Assembly: GCA_037576195.1 (NCBI GenBank)
Contig: CM075101.1
Location: 19,406,001 to 19,470,000, forward strand
Direction of reading: 5' to 3'
DNA: 64,000 nucleotides
Source: Phytoseiulus persimilis
Taxonomy: Eukaryota; Arthropoda; Arachnida; Mesostigmata; Phytoseiidae
Part shown: in pieces, positions 27,101 to 58,340 of the stretch
Layout: the number at the start of each line of letters is the position of its first letter
Position numbering within the stretch: position 1 is the stretch's first letter
The notes under the pieces: model-generated
Databases searched by the model: none
Seen by the model: the letters and a program-made list of their open reading frames with translations, nothing else
Told to the model about the DNA's origin: nothing
Position numbers and translations under genes: made by a program

Positions 27101-27771
27101 GACTCTTCCAGTAGTTCCTCGTGCCTCGCCCGCTCGCTCATAGTCTCCCTGTGGTTCCTTGTCATCGTTCGTGTCGCTGTCGTCGCGGTGGCGGCGGTGT
27201 AGTCGTCGGAGTTCAGGCTCGTCTTCTTCTTTCTCTTCATCTTGTCTTCTTTGTTGTTGTTTGTGTCCGCTTCTTCTTCGTCGTCGTTGTCGTTGGCGTC
27301 GCTGCCGCCGCAGCCGTCGTTGGAGGTGGCCATCTTTTTTTTTCTCTTTATAATTTTTCTCTTGCTCTATAGCTGCTGCTGTTCTTCTCTTTGCCGCCGC
27401 CGGTGCTGCTCACTCACACTCTTGCTCGCGCTCGTTCTTTCTCTCGTTAGCTCTCCCCCCACTTTACTCGCCATCCCTTTCTCTCGCTTGCTCACTGCCA
27501 AGAAAGATAGAAAGAGAGAGCGGCAGCAGCAGGGAGCTGTGAGTGAGTGAGCGAGTAGTGGTCGTTGTTGATGTCGTCGTTGTCGTCGTCGTCGCCGCCG
27601 CCGCCGCCGCTCTAGTGGTTGCTTGCCGCCGCTGGTTTGGCCGTTTCTCGCACGCTGTTCTCTCTCGCTCTCTCGCACCGTGCTGCTGCTCTTGGTCGTC
27701 GTCGCCGCCGCCGTCGTCGTTGTCGTCCTGCGCGCCGCCGCTGTTGGCTGGCTGTTTCTTGTGTTCCAATG
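27101..27771. other. TCG/GCC/CT-rich region upstream of groucho
   Basis: Dense TCG, GTC, GCC and CTCT units with GAGA patches occupy the 700 bases before the candidate promoter. This probably includes proximal regulatory sequence for groucho. Translations are Ser/Val/Arg low-complexity. Confidence 0.5.
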
Positions 27772-27802
27772 TATATATATCTAAAGAGAATACTATCACA
27801 TT
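27772..27802 (+). promoter_or_regulatory. candidate groucho core promoter (TATA plus initiator)
   Basis: A TATATATAT stretch at 27772-27780 is followed by TCACATT at 27796-27802, which fits the initiator consensus YYANWYY with A at 27798. The spacing of about 26 bases suits a TATA promoter. The upstream 300-600 bases are CT/GA- and GCC/TCG-rich, as often seen before arthropod promoters. No transcript evidence is available, and a start closer to the ATG is equally possible. Confidence 0.3.
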
Positions 27803-27820
27803 AGCGCGGAGGCGGTACCG

Positions 27821-27930
27821 AGCGGTGACCAAGTCACCGCTGGCTCCCGCCTTGCGGTGAGCAGCGGCGCTGCGATTGGAGGAAGTCACCGACACAACGG
27901 CTCGGGCCGCCCATGCGGTGACCTGGTCAC
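27821..27930. repeat. two related GGTGACC dyads
   Basis: At 27821-27841 a perfect 9-base inverted repeat, AGCGGTGAC / GTCACCGCT, flanks CAA. At 27915-27930 a related GCGGTGACCTGGTCAC occurs, running into a CACGTG E-box at 27928-27933. The pair is about 94 bases apart, just downstream of the candidate start site, and could be binding sites for a dimeric factor. Confidence 0.5.
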
Positions 27931-28010
27931 GTGGAGCGCAAATGCGCGCCGTCCTCCTAGGAGTCGTTTCTGCCGGCCGGCCAGATCATTGTTGATTAGG
28001 GCAATTGGTA

Positions 28011-28187
28011 GGAAGGAAGGAACGAAGGACCGACAGACGGGCGGACGGACGGACAAACCGACAGGCAGGCGGACAGACAGACGGACGGACCCACCGACCG
28101 AGAGCAGCAGCAGCAGCAACGGCAGCACATACAGACACACTCACACAGGCAGGCAGGCAGGCACACACACACACACACTCACACAGT
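28011..28187. repeat. compound tetranucleotide / CAG / CA microsatellite
   Basis: Degenerate GGAA, GGAC and AGGC tetranucleotide units are followed by (CAG)n at about 28103-28118, (GGCA)n and (CA)n at about 28161-28180. The array lies within the probable leader or promoter of groucho. Confidence 0.85.
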
Positions 28188-28870
28188 CCGCCACAAGGCG
28201 CCCTCGGCAGATGCGCGTGAACAACAGTGAACAGTGGTGGTGGTGTGCTCATAGCAGCCGATAGCAGAAAAAGCAGCTTCCACGACAGCGGTGCTGGTGC
28301 TTTTTGTTGTGAGAGGTTCTGGAAAGTCTTCCAGTTTGTGACCAGCAGCTTCCGGATCCATTACACGTTGTCAGCGAAGACGACGACAACGCCGCCGCCG
28401 TCGTCGACGACGCGGTGATCTCCAGTGTCGGCCGGTGGCACTGCCGTACTCGGCAGCAGAAACCCACGGCTGACCGATAGTTTACTTGAGGATACTGTGT
28501 GCTCGAAAGTGCGAATCTGTTACGCGGTGAGGGACAGCTAGAGTGCGTGCGTCCAGCCAACCAGTCGAGCGGAGCAGAAGACCTCGCGGCCGGCAAACTA
28601 GCACCCCTCGAGTTTTTCTTCTAAGGTGGCTACCGGCAACGGTTTTCATAGGAACTATCTCTGTCGTTATTGTTCCGATCAACGCCACCGCCGACGACGC
28701 TGCAGCGTGCGTTCATCCGTTCGTTTGTTGTGCCGGCCTGCGGAATGATAACGTTCTCTGACTAACGGCTATCGTGGACGCGAACAAATACAACGGAGTC
28801 CTGATCGACGGTTGTTGGATTAACGAGGTGAATTATCAGTGTCACTACGGTCCACGGACGTGTCCCCTCC

Positions 28871-28876
28871 ATGTGA
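28871..28876 (+). promoter_or_regulatory. minimal start-stop upstream ORF (ATG TGA)
   Basis: An ATG directly followed by TGA lies 115 bases upstream of the groucho start codon. If included in the mRNA it would be a start-stop element, a type known to pause ribosomes and lower downstream translation. The role here is inference. Confidence 0.3.
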
Positions 28877-28985
28877 AGCCGTGAAGTGAAACCCCAGAGC
28901 AACGTTCTTCTGCTAGACGTGGAGAAACCCCAACGGCTCAGGAGCTATCTGGAGAAGTTCTAGGAGCGACGCATCTCAAATTTTC

Positions 28986-47632
<18,647 letters not shown>

Positions 47633-48261
47633 AGCGAGATCGGGCTAGGTTGGTTTTGACGATTTGGGATACGACGACTCCCTGCGACCCTGCGGAGTTC
47701 CGAGGGCACACGGGGGATAACGAGCTGAAATTCGTTTTGTACATTTCATTAAACAAAGACCATTGTAATTTTCGCGAACCCAACTGAACCGTCATGAACA
47801 TGATCCCAAGATTGATGTGAACGCGCGCATGAGCGAGCGCATGTATGCCGAATGTCCGATGCATCGAGTGAATGGTGCGTGATTGCCCGGGTGCGGAAGA
47901 GTGAGTTAGGCTTTTTAGGTTTTGTAGTTCGCTCCGCTAACGTGGCCAGGTGGCTGTTAATTTCATCGCGAGCTGATCGGACTCGGAGACACTACGTGAG
48001 CGAACGGAGAGAAACAATGCATATTGAAGACGCCGTGTTTTCCTCGTCCCCGATAGAGGCATCGAGCAAGGAGAGAGCAGAGAAAATAATCGGACGAATG
48101 TGAAACACATCACACCACTGATACATGGAGCGGATCGAGTTGCCCGCTTTTTCATTTGTTCTCAACTGTCTATAAACCGAACTTGATTTGTATATTCCTT
48201 ATCGAGATGGAACGATCACCGTAAGAGAGTTTCCCGCGAAAGATGTTTAGACTTGAATAAA
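47633..48261 (+). other. groucho 3' untranslated region (candidate)
   Basis: The sequence after the TAA has two plausible poly(A) signals: ATTAAA at 47748-47753 and the canonical AATAAA at 48256-48261. The first would give a short 3' UTR of roughly 140 bases, the second about 650. The actual end needs transcript data. Confidence 0.5.
48256..48261 (+). terminator. canonical AATAAA poly(A) signal
   Basis: The first AATAAA on the + strand after the groucho stop codon, about 625 bases downstream. An upstream ATTAAA variant (47748-47753) is the alternative. Confidence 0.4.
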
Positions 48262-51200
48262 CAATTCGTATCCGTAAAGTACGAGATAAAAGTAAACTCA
48301 TTTGAAGCAGATTCTGTCTTAGATCCTCGTAGATCAATTGACGCTGAGTGCCAACGCCCCTGCCACACCAGAGCGAAGCCCGTTGCACTCCTCCCCCATG
48401 GCTGGTCTACGATCTCGTCGACGAGTTTCATCGATTCCTATCCCAGTCAGACGTTCTCCATTTCCGTTTTTGACCGAGTTCGCCTCGACTCCTCCTTCGA
48501 AGCACGCTCACAGAGCACTGTCACCCGACTCGGACTCCGCTCGGTGTCAATGATAGTTTTCAACCGCAGTGCATAGGAAAGAAATGGTTGACGTTTCATT
48601 CTGGAGATTTCATTCATTCCCATCAGAAAGAACCTGTCAGTATTTGGGAAGAGGGAAACTCGGATAATCGATGAAAATCATCATCTATCGGTCTGGCTCC
48701 TAGGATGGTCTCGATCAAAATTTGATGTCTGAAAACCGATGAGGTATGATGATGAAATTGTACAACCTCATTATTGGAAAGCTGGATCAGACTCAAACAC
48801 CGGCACTGATATTCGGTCTCATCTTCCCATCTATGATCATGAGCTGACGATACTGATGGAAGAATGTCGGACAAGTTGAACAGTGTTAATAAAATAGGAA
48901 GATGGTACCTCTTCAACCGTAGATGTTACCGTTCAGTTTTTTACTTCGGTGACGGACTCTTCGTTATCAGGCTGATTAGGATAAGGATGATGCAATGCAT
49001 ACATTCCCGTTATTGTCCTCCTCGAGTTAAAAACTGTCCATTTGGGCTCTCGACTGACCGTGTATGGGCTCAGGTGACAGAATCCTGACAGGTAATTCCC
49101 TCAATCATGGAGTAAATTCATCGTTGACATCATCAGTGCGTCAGACCACGCTTGGTGGCCCGTGTGACCATTGCACATAGAGATCACTTACATAAGAGAA
49201 TCAACTGTTTGCCGTTCCACAGTGTCTCTTCCTCAATATTGGTCGGGACTGGCTAGTTAATTTTCCTCCTGCTTGACAGCGAAATCACGTGTCTCATGAT
49301 CGGCGACGAACAATTGGACTTCTTGAGCTTCGTCTGGCAGATCCAAAGAACAAGCAGTTTCACGAATGAATGGCCCGGCTATTCCGTGGATGACTCCCGA
49401 GAGTCGACTCGAAATACTGTCATTCATTCTCACGAAGGATGCTGAGAATTTCGTTAGTTGTGCTCACAATGATTAGATCACATGAATGCTTCCATACGAC
49501 GGGATTCGGAACCGTTGTCACAGGTGGTAGCTTGTAACTCGCTTTTCGCGAAATCTCAAACTTCCATTCGCTCATATTTCATAACGATGGAGAGCGTAAA
49601 ATCAGCAGGAAATGAAAATGACCATGCCATATCCGGGGTCGTTCTTTGGAAACGAGGATCCCATCTCTCAGGTGCCCGGGACCGTCAGAATTCAAAAAGT
49701 CAAACCGTTCGCCATATCCACTTTTTTTTTCGCTTCCAAATAGTTGCACCATGTGAATATTGAATGAATGATTGACCCAGAGGGGGAGGACAAGCGCTTC
49801 CGAGATTTCGTTCACCAACACGGCCAAAACTGCCAAAGGTTGAACAGAAACATCGGAGCCTCATTTTCAACCGGAGGCTTTTCGCACCCTTCACGATATC
49901 TTCGGATTCGACTCTATCCGGAGAAATTCGAGCGGGCAAGGGCGCGAGCTGCACCGGGCATCACATTCCGAGGTCTCCGGGAAGCTGGACTCTACAAATC
50001 GTCAACCTCGGATAAGCAACTCCGTTTGTTGTTATCTCTAGGGATTGGGTTCCTGACTATCGGCAGTGAATGACTAGCCCTCGGAGATATTGGGCGTCGG
50101 AACGCGTGCGGACTGGAAACAGCGAGGGGAAGGAACGCCTCCCTGAATGTACCTGAAACTCAAGGAATCGCTTGCCATAAAGGTAGATGGTTGGCTGAGC
50201 GTTCGATGCCTCCAATTCTGAGCTCTCAAGGCGATCGGGTGTATCCCAACGATCCACCCCTGCGCCTCGGACTCGCGGATGGTGATTGATGGATAATGCC
50301 CTGACTTCCAGGCTACTGTCATGAGCTCACAAGTCCGAATGGAACGACGACGACCCTATCGTGCTCGGATCAAGTATGATCCTACTTCGGCTTCCGTGGC
50401 CGAACTCGAATGCGACCAGGTGCAAATAAGCGTAGAGATTCGCCGACGGTGGTCGGCTCGGAGATAACCCCGATGTGAACACAAGAGCTCTATCCGCACG
50501 TAGGACCCCTGTTGCGGTAACGCTCATGATGAACGACGCTAAGGCGATAATAACATAATCGTAAGATCGAGAGAGCCAACAAACGAAGCGGAGTTTACAC
50601 GATTTCGAGAGCCAGATAGCGGGAAAAAACGGGTAGAAACGCTTAACGAGTGGGTGTGTGGTATGCAGGGTGATGGACAGGATGTCATCTGGTTCATGTT
50701 CAGCATTCACGCTCGAGGAAGCCTCTCGGTTCAGTTACACTCGAGCATCGTGGAGCATTCAAAATAGAGCGTCAGAGCTATTGTGGAGACATTTAAGTCG
50801 CCGTCGGAGTGGTGACAAGTGACTTGCGCATTCAACTTCTTGAAGCCCCGACTTCGCGCTGACATCGTTCAATCACTCAGAACCGCCGACTAAGATCTGT
50901 GAACGAGCAGCGGGAACTCGTCCACAACGTTAAAGAATGCGCCCTCAAGTGTTCTATTGAAGTGGTTGAAAGGTGCAATTGTGCACTCGGTTCTTCGAAT
51001 CACTTCTGATTCTCGAGACTCGCTGATCATCCTCGGAGGAGGGAGCCATCAAGGCTCAATGGCTCTGACTTCCGCTGAGTTTCAGGTCAAGCTCACATCG
51101 AATCAACAGTCATGAATCCTCAGAAATAAACCAGGTTGTGAACAATCGCATTTATTGCTCTGCACTCTGAGCGGGAAACTAAGCCCTCATCCCTCATAGA

Positions 51201-52640
51201 AACAATCGATATCCGAGCACCGATGCTGGAGACCAGCGTCAGGGGGTTCGTTTACACCCGATTTCACTTCCTCGCTAAGGCTCCTCATTCGACTCTGCCA
51301 CGATGGACCATCTCGCCGCAGCGACAGCCAGAGTTCGGCACACCAAGGTCTCAATCAGGGAGGTTCGCTCAATAAGCCGAGGCTGAGTCCACTCTTCTCC
51401 ATTCGCACTTCAAGAATGAGCAACCTTCGATATGAGTTCATTTTGCGGGATGTTACGGGAACAAGTGAGATCCCCAAGTACGGATACCTGGATTCGGTTC
51501 AAAGTTGTTCCAATCCTGAGACTGAATCTTGTCATCCCAATCACTGCGGAACCGATATGGAGGAGTATATCGGCGAGAAGTTGGAGGAACGAGTGAACGC
51601 TCGGCGAAGAAAGAGGAGCAAGAGGATTAATTGTCAATCATTGGCAAGTTGCCAAATCGCGTGCCCCGCTCCCTTGCGTGAGCGAGGAGCGAATTTCGCA
51701 TGCCAGTGCCTTCCTGTCCGCATTCGCTCGAGCTGTGTTGAGCGCAGTAGCGTGTTCATCTCCTCGATTCTGGCCATCGCTTCTTCCGCGGTTGCTCGTG
51801 AACATTATAGCTTCCGAAATCACATGTTCCTCATCCTCGAGCGCTCATTCTTCTTCCGCTTCCTCCTCGTCGCTCTCATGGCCATTCCGCAGGATATCAA
51901 TCCTAGCCCTGTTGTCCTTTCGAAATTCCCTTCTAACCGCAGCTTGAGTTAGGCACCCACTTCCGCCCTGCCACCCCACATCTAAACTTCGCAGTGTGAG
52001 CTCCCTTCAAGCGCCATCGGCAGCGCGGAAAAAGTCATTGGAGACGTCGTTTGTATCGATGAGAAACTATCTGTCGCATCAAACTTTCTGCACGTTCATC
52101 GCGTCGTAGAATGTATATCGGCACCAGCGAGGTCGGATACTGAAGCCAATCAACATGGACATGAAACCTTGGAGAGCGACTGTTTTCTTCGGGGAAATAC
52201 TCGACTCGCCACTCGAAGACGGAACTTGAATCGATTTTTTTCTTCCGTTGCCTTGAACTTGCAAGGAGGGATCCTGATTCTGTTCGCTTGATCCACCTTG
52301 CTGCCGTTCTTCTCGTCTCAGCCGCACTCCTTAGGCCTTCATCGAACGTTCTGTTGTGCAATCAGAATAACAATGATCCAGCTCTCGTCGCAGCAATAAG
52401 CGGTTAAACAGGTGGTGTCTGAGCTCAGCCAAACGCATCCAGGATTCCGCCACACGTCGAGCTTGATTCGTCGTTATGGACTTCCAGGGTGCGTCAGAGC
52501 GGGGAGCAGCTCCTTCTTGTCGCCGAGTTCGAGTATCAACAAAACCTCTTTGCTCCTTCCCTAGATGATACACGCTCCTCTCTTGCACTCAGTTCCTCCT
52601 CCCTAATCTTCCTTGCGAGCTGATTCCGCTGTCGTCTAAG
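48262..52640. other. intergenic, no supportable gene
   Basis: Unique sequence downstream of groucho. Open frames, including one of 178 codons at 51416-51952 and a hydrophobic minus-strand one at 50327-50710, match no family I recognise. I see no repeat or RNA gene. Confidence 0.65.
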
Positions 52641-54060
52641 AACCTGTGTTACGGCAGCAAGGCCTTTTTCACTTTTCTCTTCCTCTCGTTTTTTTTATCA
52701 TTCTCTTTCATTTTATCTCTCCTGCTGTCTTTCTCCCTTTCGTTTTCTCTCCGCTTTTTATTCGTTTGCGCAGCTTTCCGCAGACTTAGGGGAGGGAGGA
52801 GCGAGTGACTGACTATAAGACCGAAAGGAAGAAGAAAAAGAAGAAGAAGAGGGGTTGAAAGGGCGGCTACAGCAGTGGCGGCGGCAGAGCGCGGGGGACG
52901 GGCAGGGGCACGAGGGAAAATAAAAGAGAGTACGTCCTAGATTGGTCCCTCGCCTCTCATTCTTCTTTAGCCTCTGGGCAGCAGTCTAAGTTCTCTTGCT
53001 CCCTCTCCGCTGGTGTTCTCCTCGCACTCTTCTTGTCTTCTCCTTCGCCTATCTTCGCGCTCTCCTCGCTCCTTCTGCACACATCATACACACAGGCAGA
53101 CACTCCGCCCTCACCCCCTTTGCTAATTTGGGGTCGACCACCTCTCATGCTCTTTCTTCCTTTCACTCCTTCCCTTTGCCTCTCCCTCGTCTTCCTCCTC
53201 TCTCATCCTTGTTCGTCGTCCTCCAAACGCTTTGCCATTGCTGGGGGTGGTGCTGGTTTCCACTCCCGCTCTCTCTTTCTTCCCTCCGCTCTTCTCTCTT
53301 ACTTTTCCTTCTCCTCTCAAGTCTTTCGCCATTTCCTCTCTCACTCGGCCGCAGCCTCCGCGATTGATGTCAGCGGCTGGGTAGCGAGAATGGGAGGGAA
53401 GCCGGGAAAAATGGGAGAGGGGCAGTGACGGCGACGGCAGAAACAGCACCTACCAAAACCACCCACCCAGTCCCGCCATTTCTCTTCCTATTCTCGCCCA
53501 GCTACTCACGCAGCCAGCCGAGAGAGAGGGAGAGTAATTCAGAGAGAGGGGGAGAATGAGAGAGGGGGGGGGGGGGGGGGGAATGAGAGAGAGGAGGGGG
53601 GGGGGAGCAGCGGACATGATGGTGCGTAAAAAGGCTGCTTTTACAACCACCAAAATCCCGTCCCCACACTGGCTCGCGGTTCTCCCTTCGCTCCTTCATG
53701 GTCTTCCGCCCTAGGAGTGTCCCTCACCCCCAGCTCCATCCCGCTCTTCCTTCCCCACCGAAACCAGCCGACAGGGAGACAAGAAGCAGCGTGAAACGAA
53801 AACGACCGTGGGGGAGCCTGTGGAAGAGAGTCGGAAAGATCGGGAGAGAATCAAGAGAGAAGCGAGGATGAGGGACAGACAAACAGACACGCGGGCTAAC
53901 AGCAGGAGGAGAGGGACTGCCTGCAACTCCGACCGGGGTTTGCTGCAAGAACGCCCTCAGGACATTCGAACAAGCAGACAGGAAAGCTCCCGCAGGGTTG
54001 TTGGAGACGGGGGAGAGAGAATGAGCAAGAAGAAAGGAGACCAGGACCCCAGCTTACTGT
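52641..54060. other. alternating pyrimidine- and purine-rich blocks
   Basis: The + strand is pyrimidine-rich at about 52660-52780, purine-rich at about 52785-52930, pyrimidine-rich again at about 52940-53340 and purine-rich at about 53380-54060. It includes GA units with G runs of 18 and 10 at 53564-53581 and 53596-53605. Adjacent mirror-type tracts could form triplex or hairpin DNA. No gene is supported. Confidence 0.65.
53518..53606. repeat. compound GAATGAGAGAG/poly-G minisatellite
   Basis: Units of the form (a)GAATGAGAGAG followed by a G run of variable length recur two to three times. One G run is 18 bases. Confidence 0.75.
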
Positions 54061-57000
54061 CAGCTAGCTGCCGCGCACCCGACCGAGCTCAGGGGAGTTC
54101 GTTCCTCTACTGCCCCTCTCGCTGTCTCTCTCGCACACAATCCTGCACTCTTTGTCCCTTTTCAGATGGATCAAGTTAGAGTGTGCTGTGGGTGACCGAG
54201 TCAGCGAGCGTAGGTGGGTTGGGTTGTTGCGAAGAACAGGGTGAAGTAAAATGGAACAACGACCAACAAGCTTAGCTCCTGAGAAATGGAAGTGGTGAGA
54301 AGCCGGCTCGGGATTGCTGAATGGGCGCAGCGTCGAACATTACACACACGACAGGGATGAACTTCCACATACTACAGAGCACCACCCACACACTCAAGAC
54401 CGCTCTACGGGCACGAATACTTGCGGACAGAGAAAGGAGTATATTGACAGGCAGCTATTCATTCGGATCGACAGACGGACGTACGGACGCATCGACTAGT
54501 AGATTGATACAGCCACCAAGTGTCACGCCACAGCGACGAGAGCGGGAATAGCCAACCCGTTTGTTGCTTTCAACCGCTCGGTTCACTCACCCGACCTCTC
54601 CCGTTGTTCTCCTTGGGCAGCCTTTCTGTCAAGTGAGGACTGCTCTCGTTTCTGCTGGTGGGTGTAGGAGACGGGGAGGGGGGGGAATAGGTATGGGGGG
54701 GGGGGGGGACATGGCAAGTGTCACTCCGCTCTGTTCGATACCTGACGACCTCTATTGGATTGGATTTATTCCGTGGATGAGTCGTATTGCGTTCACAGAT
54801 CTTATCTCTCCGGTGTTTGTCAGAGTCGCCTCCGTCATTCGCAGATTCAGGTGCTGATCTATCTCAACCCACTTAGAAAAACAACACGAGCGTCATAGGA
54901 GAGCGAACGGTCCGCGTTGGGCAAGTCCGGTTTGATTCCTGCTTTAATGTCTTCACTTTGAACCAATCTTGAGTTCTCACAATTTTTCTTTCGGGTTATC
55001 CACGGCCGTTCCTCAATTCCGAACAGAAGTATGTTATCTGCTCCATGGGCACCGCGAAGGATATCAGAGAGTAATTAATTATTTTCCAATCTGACTTGTG
55101 CAATCGAGCGATGATTCGGAGTTCGGAGGAGGGGGAAAATGGATCACTCATCAGTCACGCTTGCCATGCCACGTGCTATGTCATCACATCCTGAGCTGAG
55201 CGGCTCATTCAATCAAAATATTCAGCATTTTGGTGTCCAGCGTGGGACTTTTGAGTGCCTGAAGGTTGACAGATATCCAGTGTTGCTGTCTGCAGACATG
55301 CGTGAACGCACGAGCGGGTGATCGTGTCTTTCCACCTGTGTTTGTGCGTGCATGTATGTGGGTGTTTTGGGATGCGTGAGAGCGAACGTGCGTGCGTGTG
55401 CATGTCTGTTGGTAATTGGTGGTAACGGCACCGAATGCAACGACGTAGACTGTACGTGTTCCCGCGCCGTTGTTCCTCCCGTGCGCTCCCTCGATGTCAA
55501 AAGACCTTACCCTTCCTCCTCTCTCGGAATACCCCTTCCGCCTCAGCTCCCGGCGAGTCGTTCCGTGCTCGACCTGCCTACTTTGGAGTTATCCCTTTTT
55601 CTGGCATCGTTTCGCTCCCCCCTTTGACGGGTCGTATATTGCTGCTCGTATAGCTGCAGTACGTGTCGTAGGGGCGTTACGTGTTCTGCCCTCGATGCAT
55701 GCACTCGTAACTCTGCCTGGCCGGCCGTTGATATGTACTTCCCGTTGTATGTCAGTTCGTCTGTTCGCCCGTTTGTCCTACAGACGCTCTACGGCCGGGT
55801 TAGTTGGTTTGCTGGTCCGCTGACTCGCGGCTTGGTTGGCTGGATCGGTGACGGGGCGACCGGGTGGCAATCGTCTTGATCGTTTTCGCCGTAATCGTCG
55901 TAAATCGTGCTGCACGAGCGCGTCGGATCGTGCGTGCAGCCGACACCATACTCCTGGCGCTGGATCGGTTGCCGGTAGCGATTGGCGGCCGTCGCAAAAC
56001 CTTCTGAGCCGCCTCGTGAGCCTCTTCCCTTCGGATCCTCAAGTATTCTCGCACGTTGAGTTCGTTCCCTTATCAGTCTTGATTGAACACACGTCACTCC
56101 CGGTTTTCTACTGCTCCACAGGAGGCTCGGCCTATCGAGCTCCGGTCTACATCTGACGCTGGTTCATCGATCTCCATTATTCACCCATCTCTCCAACCTC
56201 ATTCGACCTTCCCAGGGTGAGAAACGGGCAAACAAACCGTCATTTACTTGCTCACTCCCGACGGGCGAGTATCGCGATGTACATTGGAGCTAACAGTGGG
56301 TACCATTAGAGGTCGAGTTCAAGCGACTCAGGCAGGGAACGATTCCGACTGCAGTCAGATTTCGATTATGCGATTCATTTCTCATTCTCTCTCGGTTTCG
56401 CTCTGCCTCACACCCCGCATGGGTATTTACACCGGAGCGGAAAGAGTCGAACACCCCTCGTCCCCCGCTGCCTACCCTCCGCGCCGCCCAAGGGTTTGCT
56501 TGCCTGCTTAGGTGCTCACTAGCTGGCTAGCCAGTCGACTGGCAGTGATACATGAATCACGAATTCAACGATTCATAGGGCCGCCAGGAGGAAGTTTGGA
56601 GGTAAGGTGTGGTTGAGCGAGGGGAGGACGGTGCGATCAGGGAGGAGCAGGGGAGGGGGGAGGGGCGCGTGTTCCTGCAGCGGGGAGCCTTATTCCTGAG
56701 TTATGTTAGAGTGTGTGCGTGCGCCGGCAGAGCGCGAGTGTCTGTTTGAGGAGAGGAGGCATAGGGGTCCCACGGCGAGATAGATAAAATTGAATCCAGG
56801 CTTCAATACGAATCCGCCGCTGCTATGAATTGACCGGGTTCACATCGAAAGGGCGGAGCAGAGAGAGAAAAGAAAAGACAGGGAGGTGGGAAAATATGGG
56901 CGTTTCGGAAGCTTTGTCGGTCTAGTGTAATCCTTCAAATTTTGTGCCAGTTGCGGAAGTCCATCCAAGAGTTGCTCCTCGTCAAGTTCATTGATTGAGG

Positions 57001-58080
57001 TGAAACTCTGAGGCCGCCCCAAGGAGGAGGTCGCGTTCGCAAAGAGGAATTGTGGCGGGGTCGGAAGCTTCAAAACTTGGTTGGATCGAGTTTGGTATCC
57101 GCCAAACTATCGTCAGACTATCGTGCTCCGTGATGTCATGTTCCTGCAAGGGATCAGACTTTTGACCACCCTCTCCACATTACATTTTTACACCATGCAT
57201 GATCCCAGAACTTCGGTTTCCGAGCTTCAAATGATCCAATTTCATGAAATAAGGATACGGATGGGGATTATACACTTTGCATTCAGCGATTAGCTTCCGC
57301 GCCCTTGCTGTTCCCGCCAATCTGAAAACACTCACCGTTCCCTCTCCCTCTGTACTCTTCGTCCGGTGTGAGCTCAGCTCACTCCGGGAGCTCTCATTCG
57401 ATCCCCCGGGCGCTCATTCCACTTTGCGCCAATCCGCTCCACGATTTTTCACTCCACTCGGGTTATGCATTCTCTGATTTATTTCGATTGGGAACTCCCA
57501 CCGTCCCCAACTCGATCGGGCGCTCATACTATGCAGATCCAATCCGGAATCCTTTTCATGAACTCGTATTGTGAGCAAGCCAGACGACCCTCCCAACAAA
57601 GGGAGTCTCTCCTCTGACTTCTTTTTCTCTCTCGGTGACGACGATTTCGAAGAAGGCAACAACGAAGAATAACGCGGATGAAACTAGACTCCCAAGCTCT
57701 CGGAGGAGTGCTCCTAACAAAAGACGCGGGCTCTGACAGTTGAGAGCAAAAGCTAGCTTGAGTGGAGCGGTCTGGCGGAAAGCATCACCACATCGTCCGT
57801 GCGGGTAGAGTCGAAGAGAATCGAAAATTCGAGCGAGCGGGAGAGAACTGGAACGACGGGCTGTCGGAAGCATCGGGGAACTGGAGCCGATGAGAGACGT
57901 AGCGATTGATCAGGTGGGGAGTCTTTGTTGTTGGAAGCGGGAGTTCCGACAGACAGCAGAGGATCCGAACCAACGACGCTCAGTGTGACACTGCGGACGA
58001 CCGACGAGCGAACACATCGGACGAGTACGTGCGGAGGGACCACTTACCGAGCAACCTAATTCACTTCGTGGCTGAGGACA
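54061..58080. other. intergenic, no supportable gene
   Basis: Unique sequence with a G run of 14 at 54695-54708, a GT-rich patch at about 55340-55405 and G-rich sequence at about 56600-56690. No coding or RNA gene is recognised. Confidence 0.6.
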
Positions 58081-58340
58081 TGTTCAGACACGGATACACA
58101 CACTCACTCTCAATTTCTCGTCGTTCTCTCGCTTTGCTGCTCTCTCGCTCTCCAGCCCCAGGGTCGGTTTCTCACTCTCTTTCACACTCAATCCTGTTCG
58201 TCTCCAGCTCACACACACACACACACACACACAAACGCATGCCTCGCGTTCGCTCCAACACGCATACACGCGTGACAGACACACACATACGCACGCACGT
58301 GCACACACTTGGACACACTCATGAAGTCTCCCAATCACTC
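58081..58340. repeat. CA/CACT-rich stretch with (CA)n
   Basis: (CA)n at about 58209-58233 within a longer stretch of CACA, CGCA and CTCA units. Confidence 0.85.

Larger units (their letters stand above)
27803..28985 (+). other. probable 5' leader / promoter-proximal region of groucho
   Basis: This stretch lies between the candidate promoter and the start codon. It holds two GGTGACC dyads, a degenerate tetranucleotide and CA-repeat array (28011-28187), and several ATGs that do not lead into the groucho frame. If all of it were leader it would be long and full of upstream ATGs, so an unseen intron or a nearer transcription start is plausible. No protein is supported here. Confidence 0.45.

Noticed and set aside
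50327..50710. A minus-strand open frame with hydrophobic stretches resembling a membrane protein.
   Set aside because: No family motif, no clear start context and no adjoining exons. The hydrophobic segments are short and interrupted.
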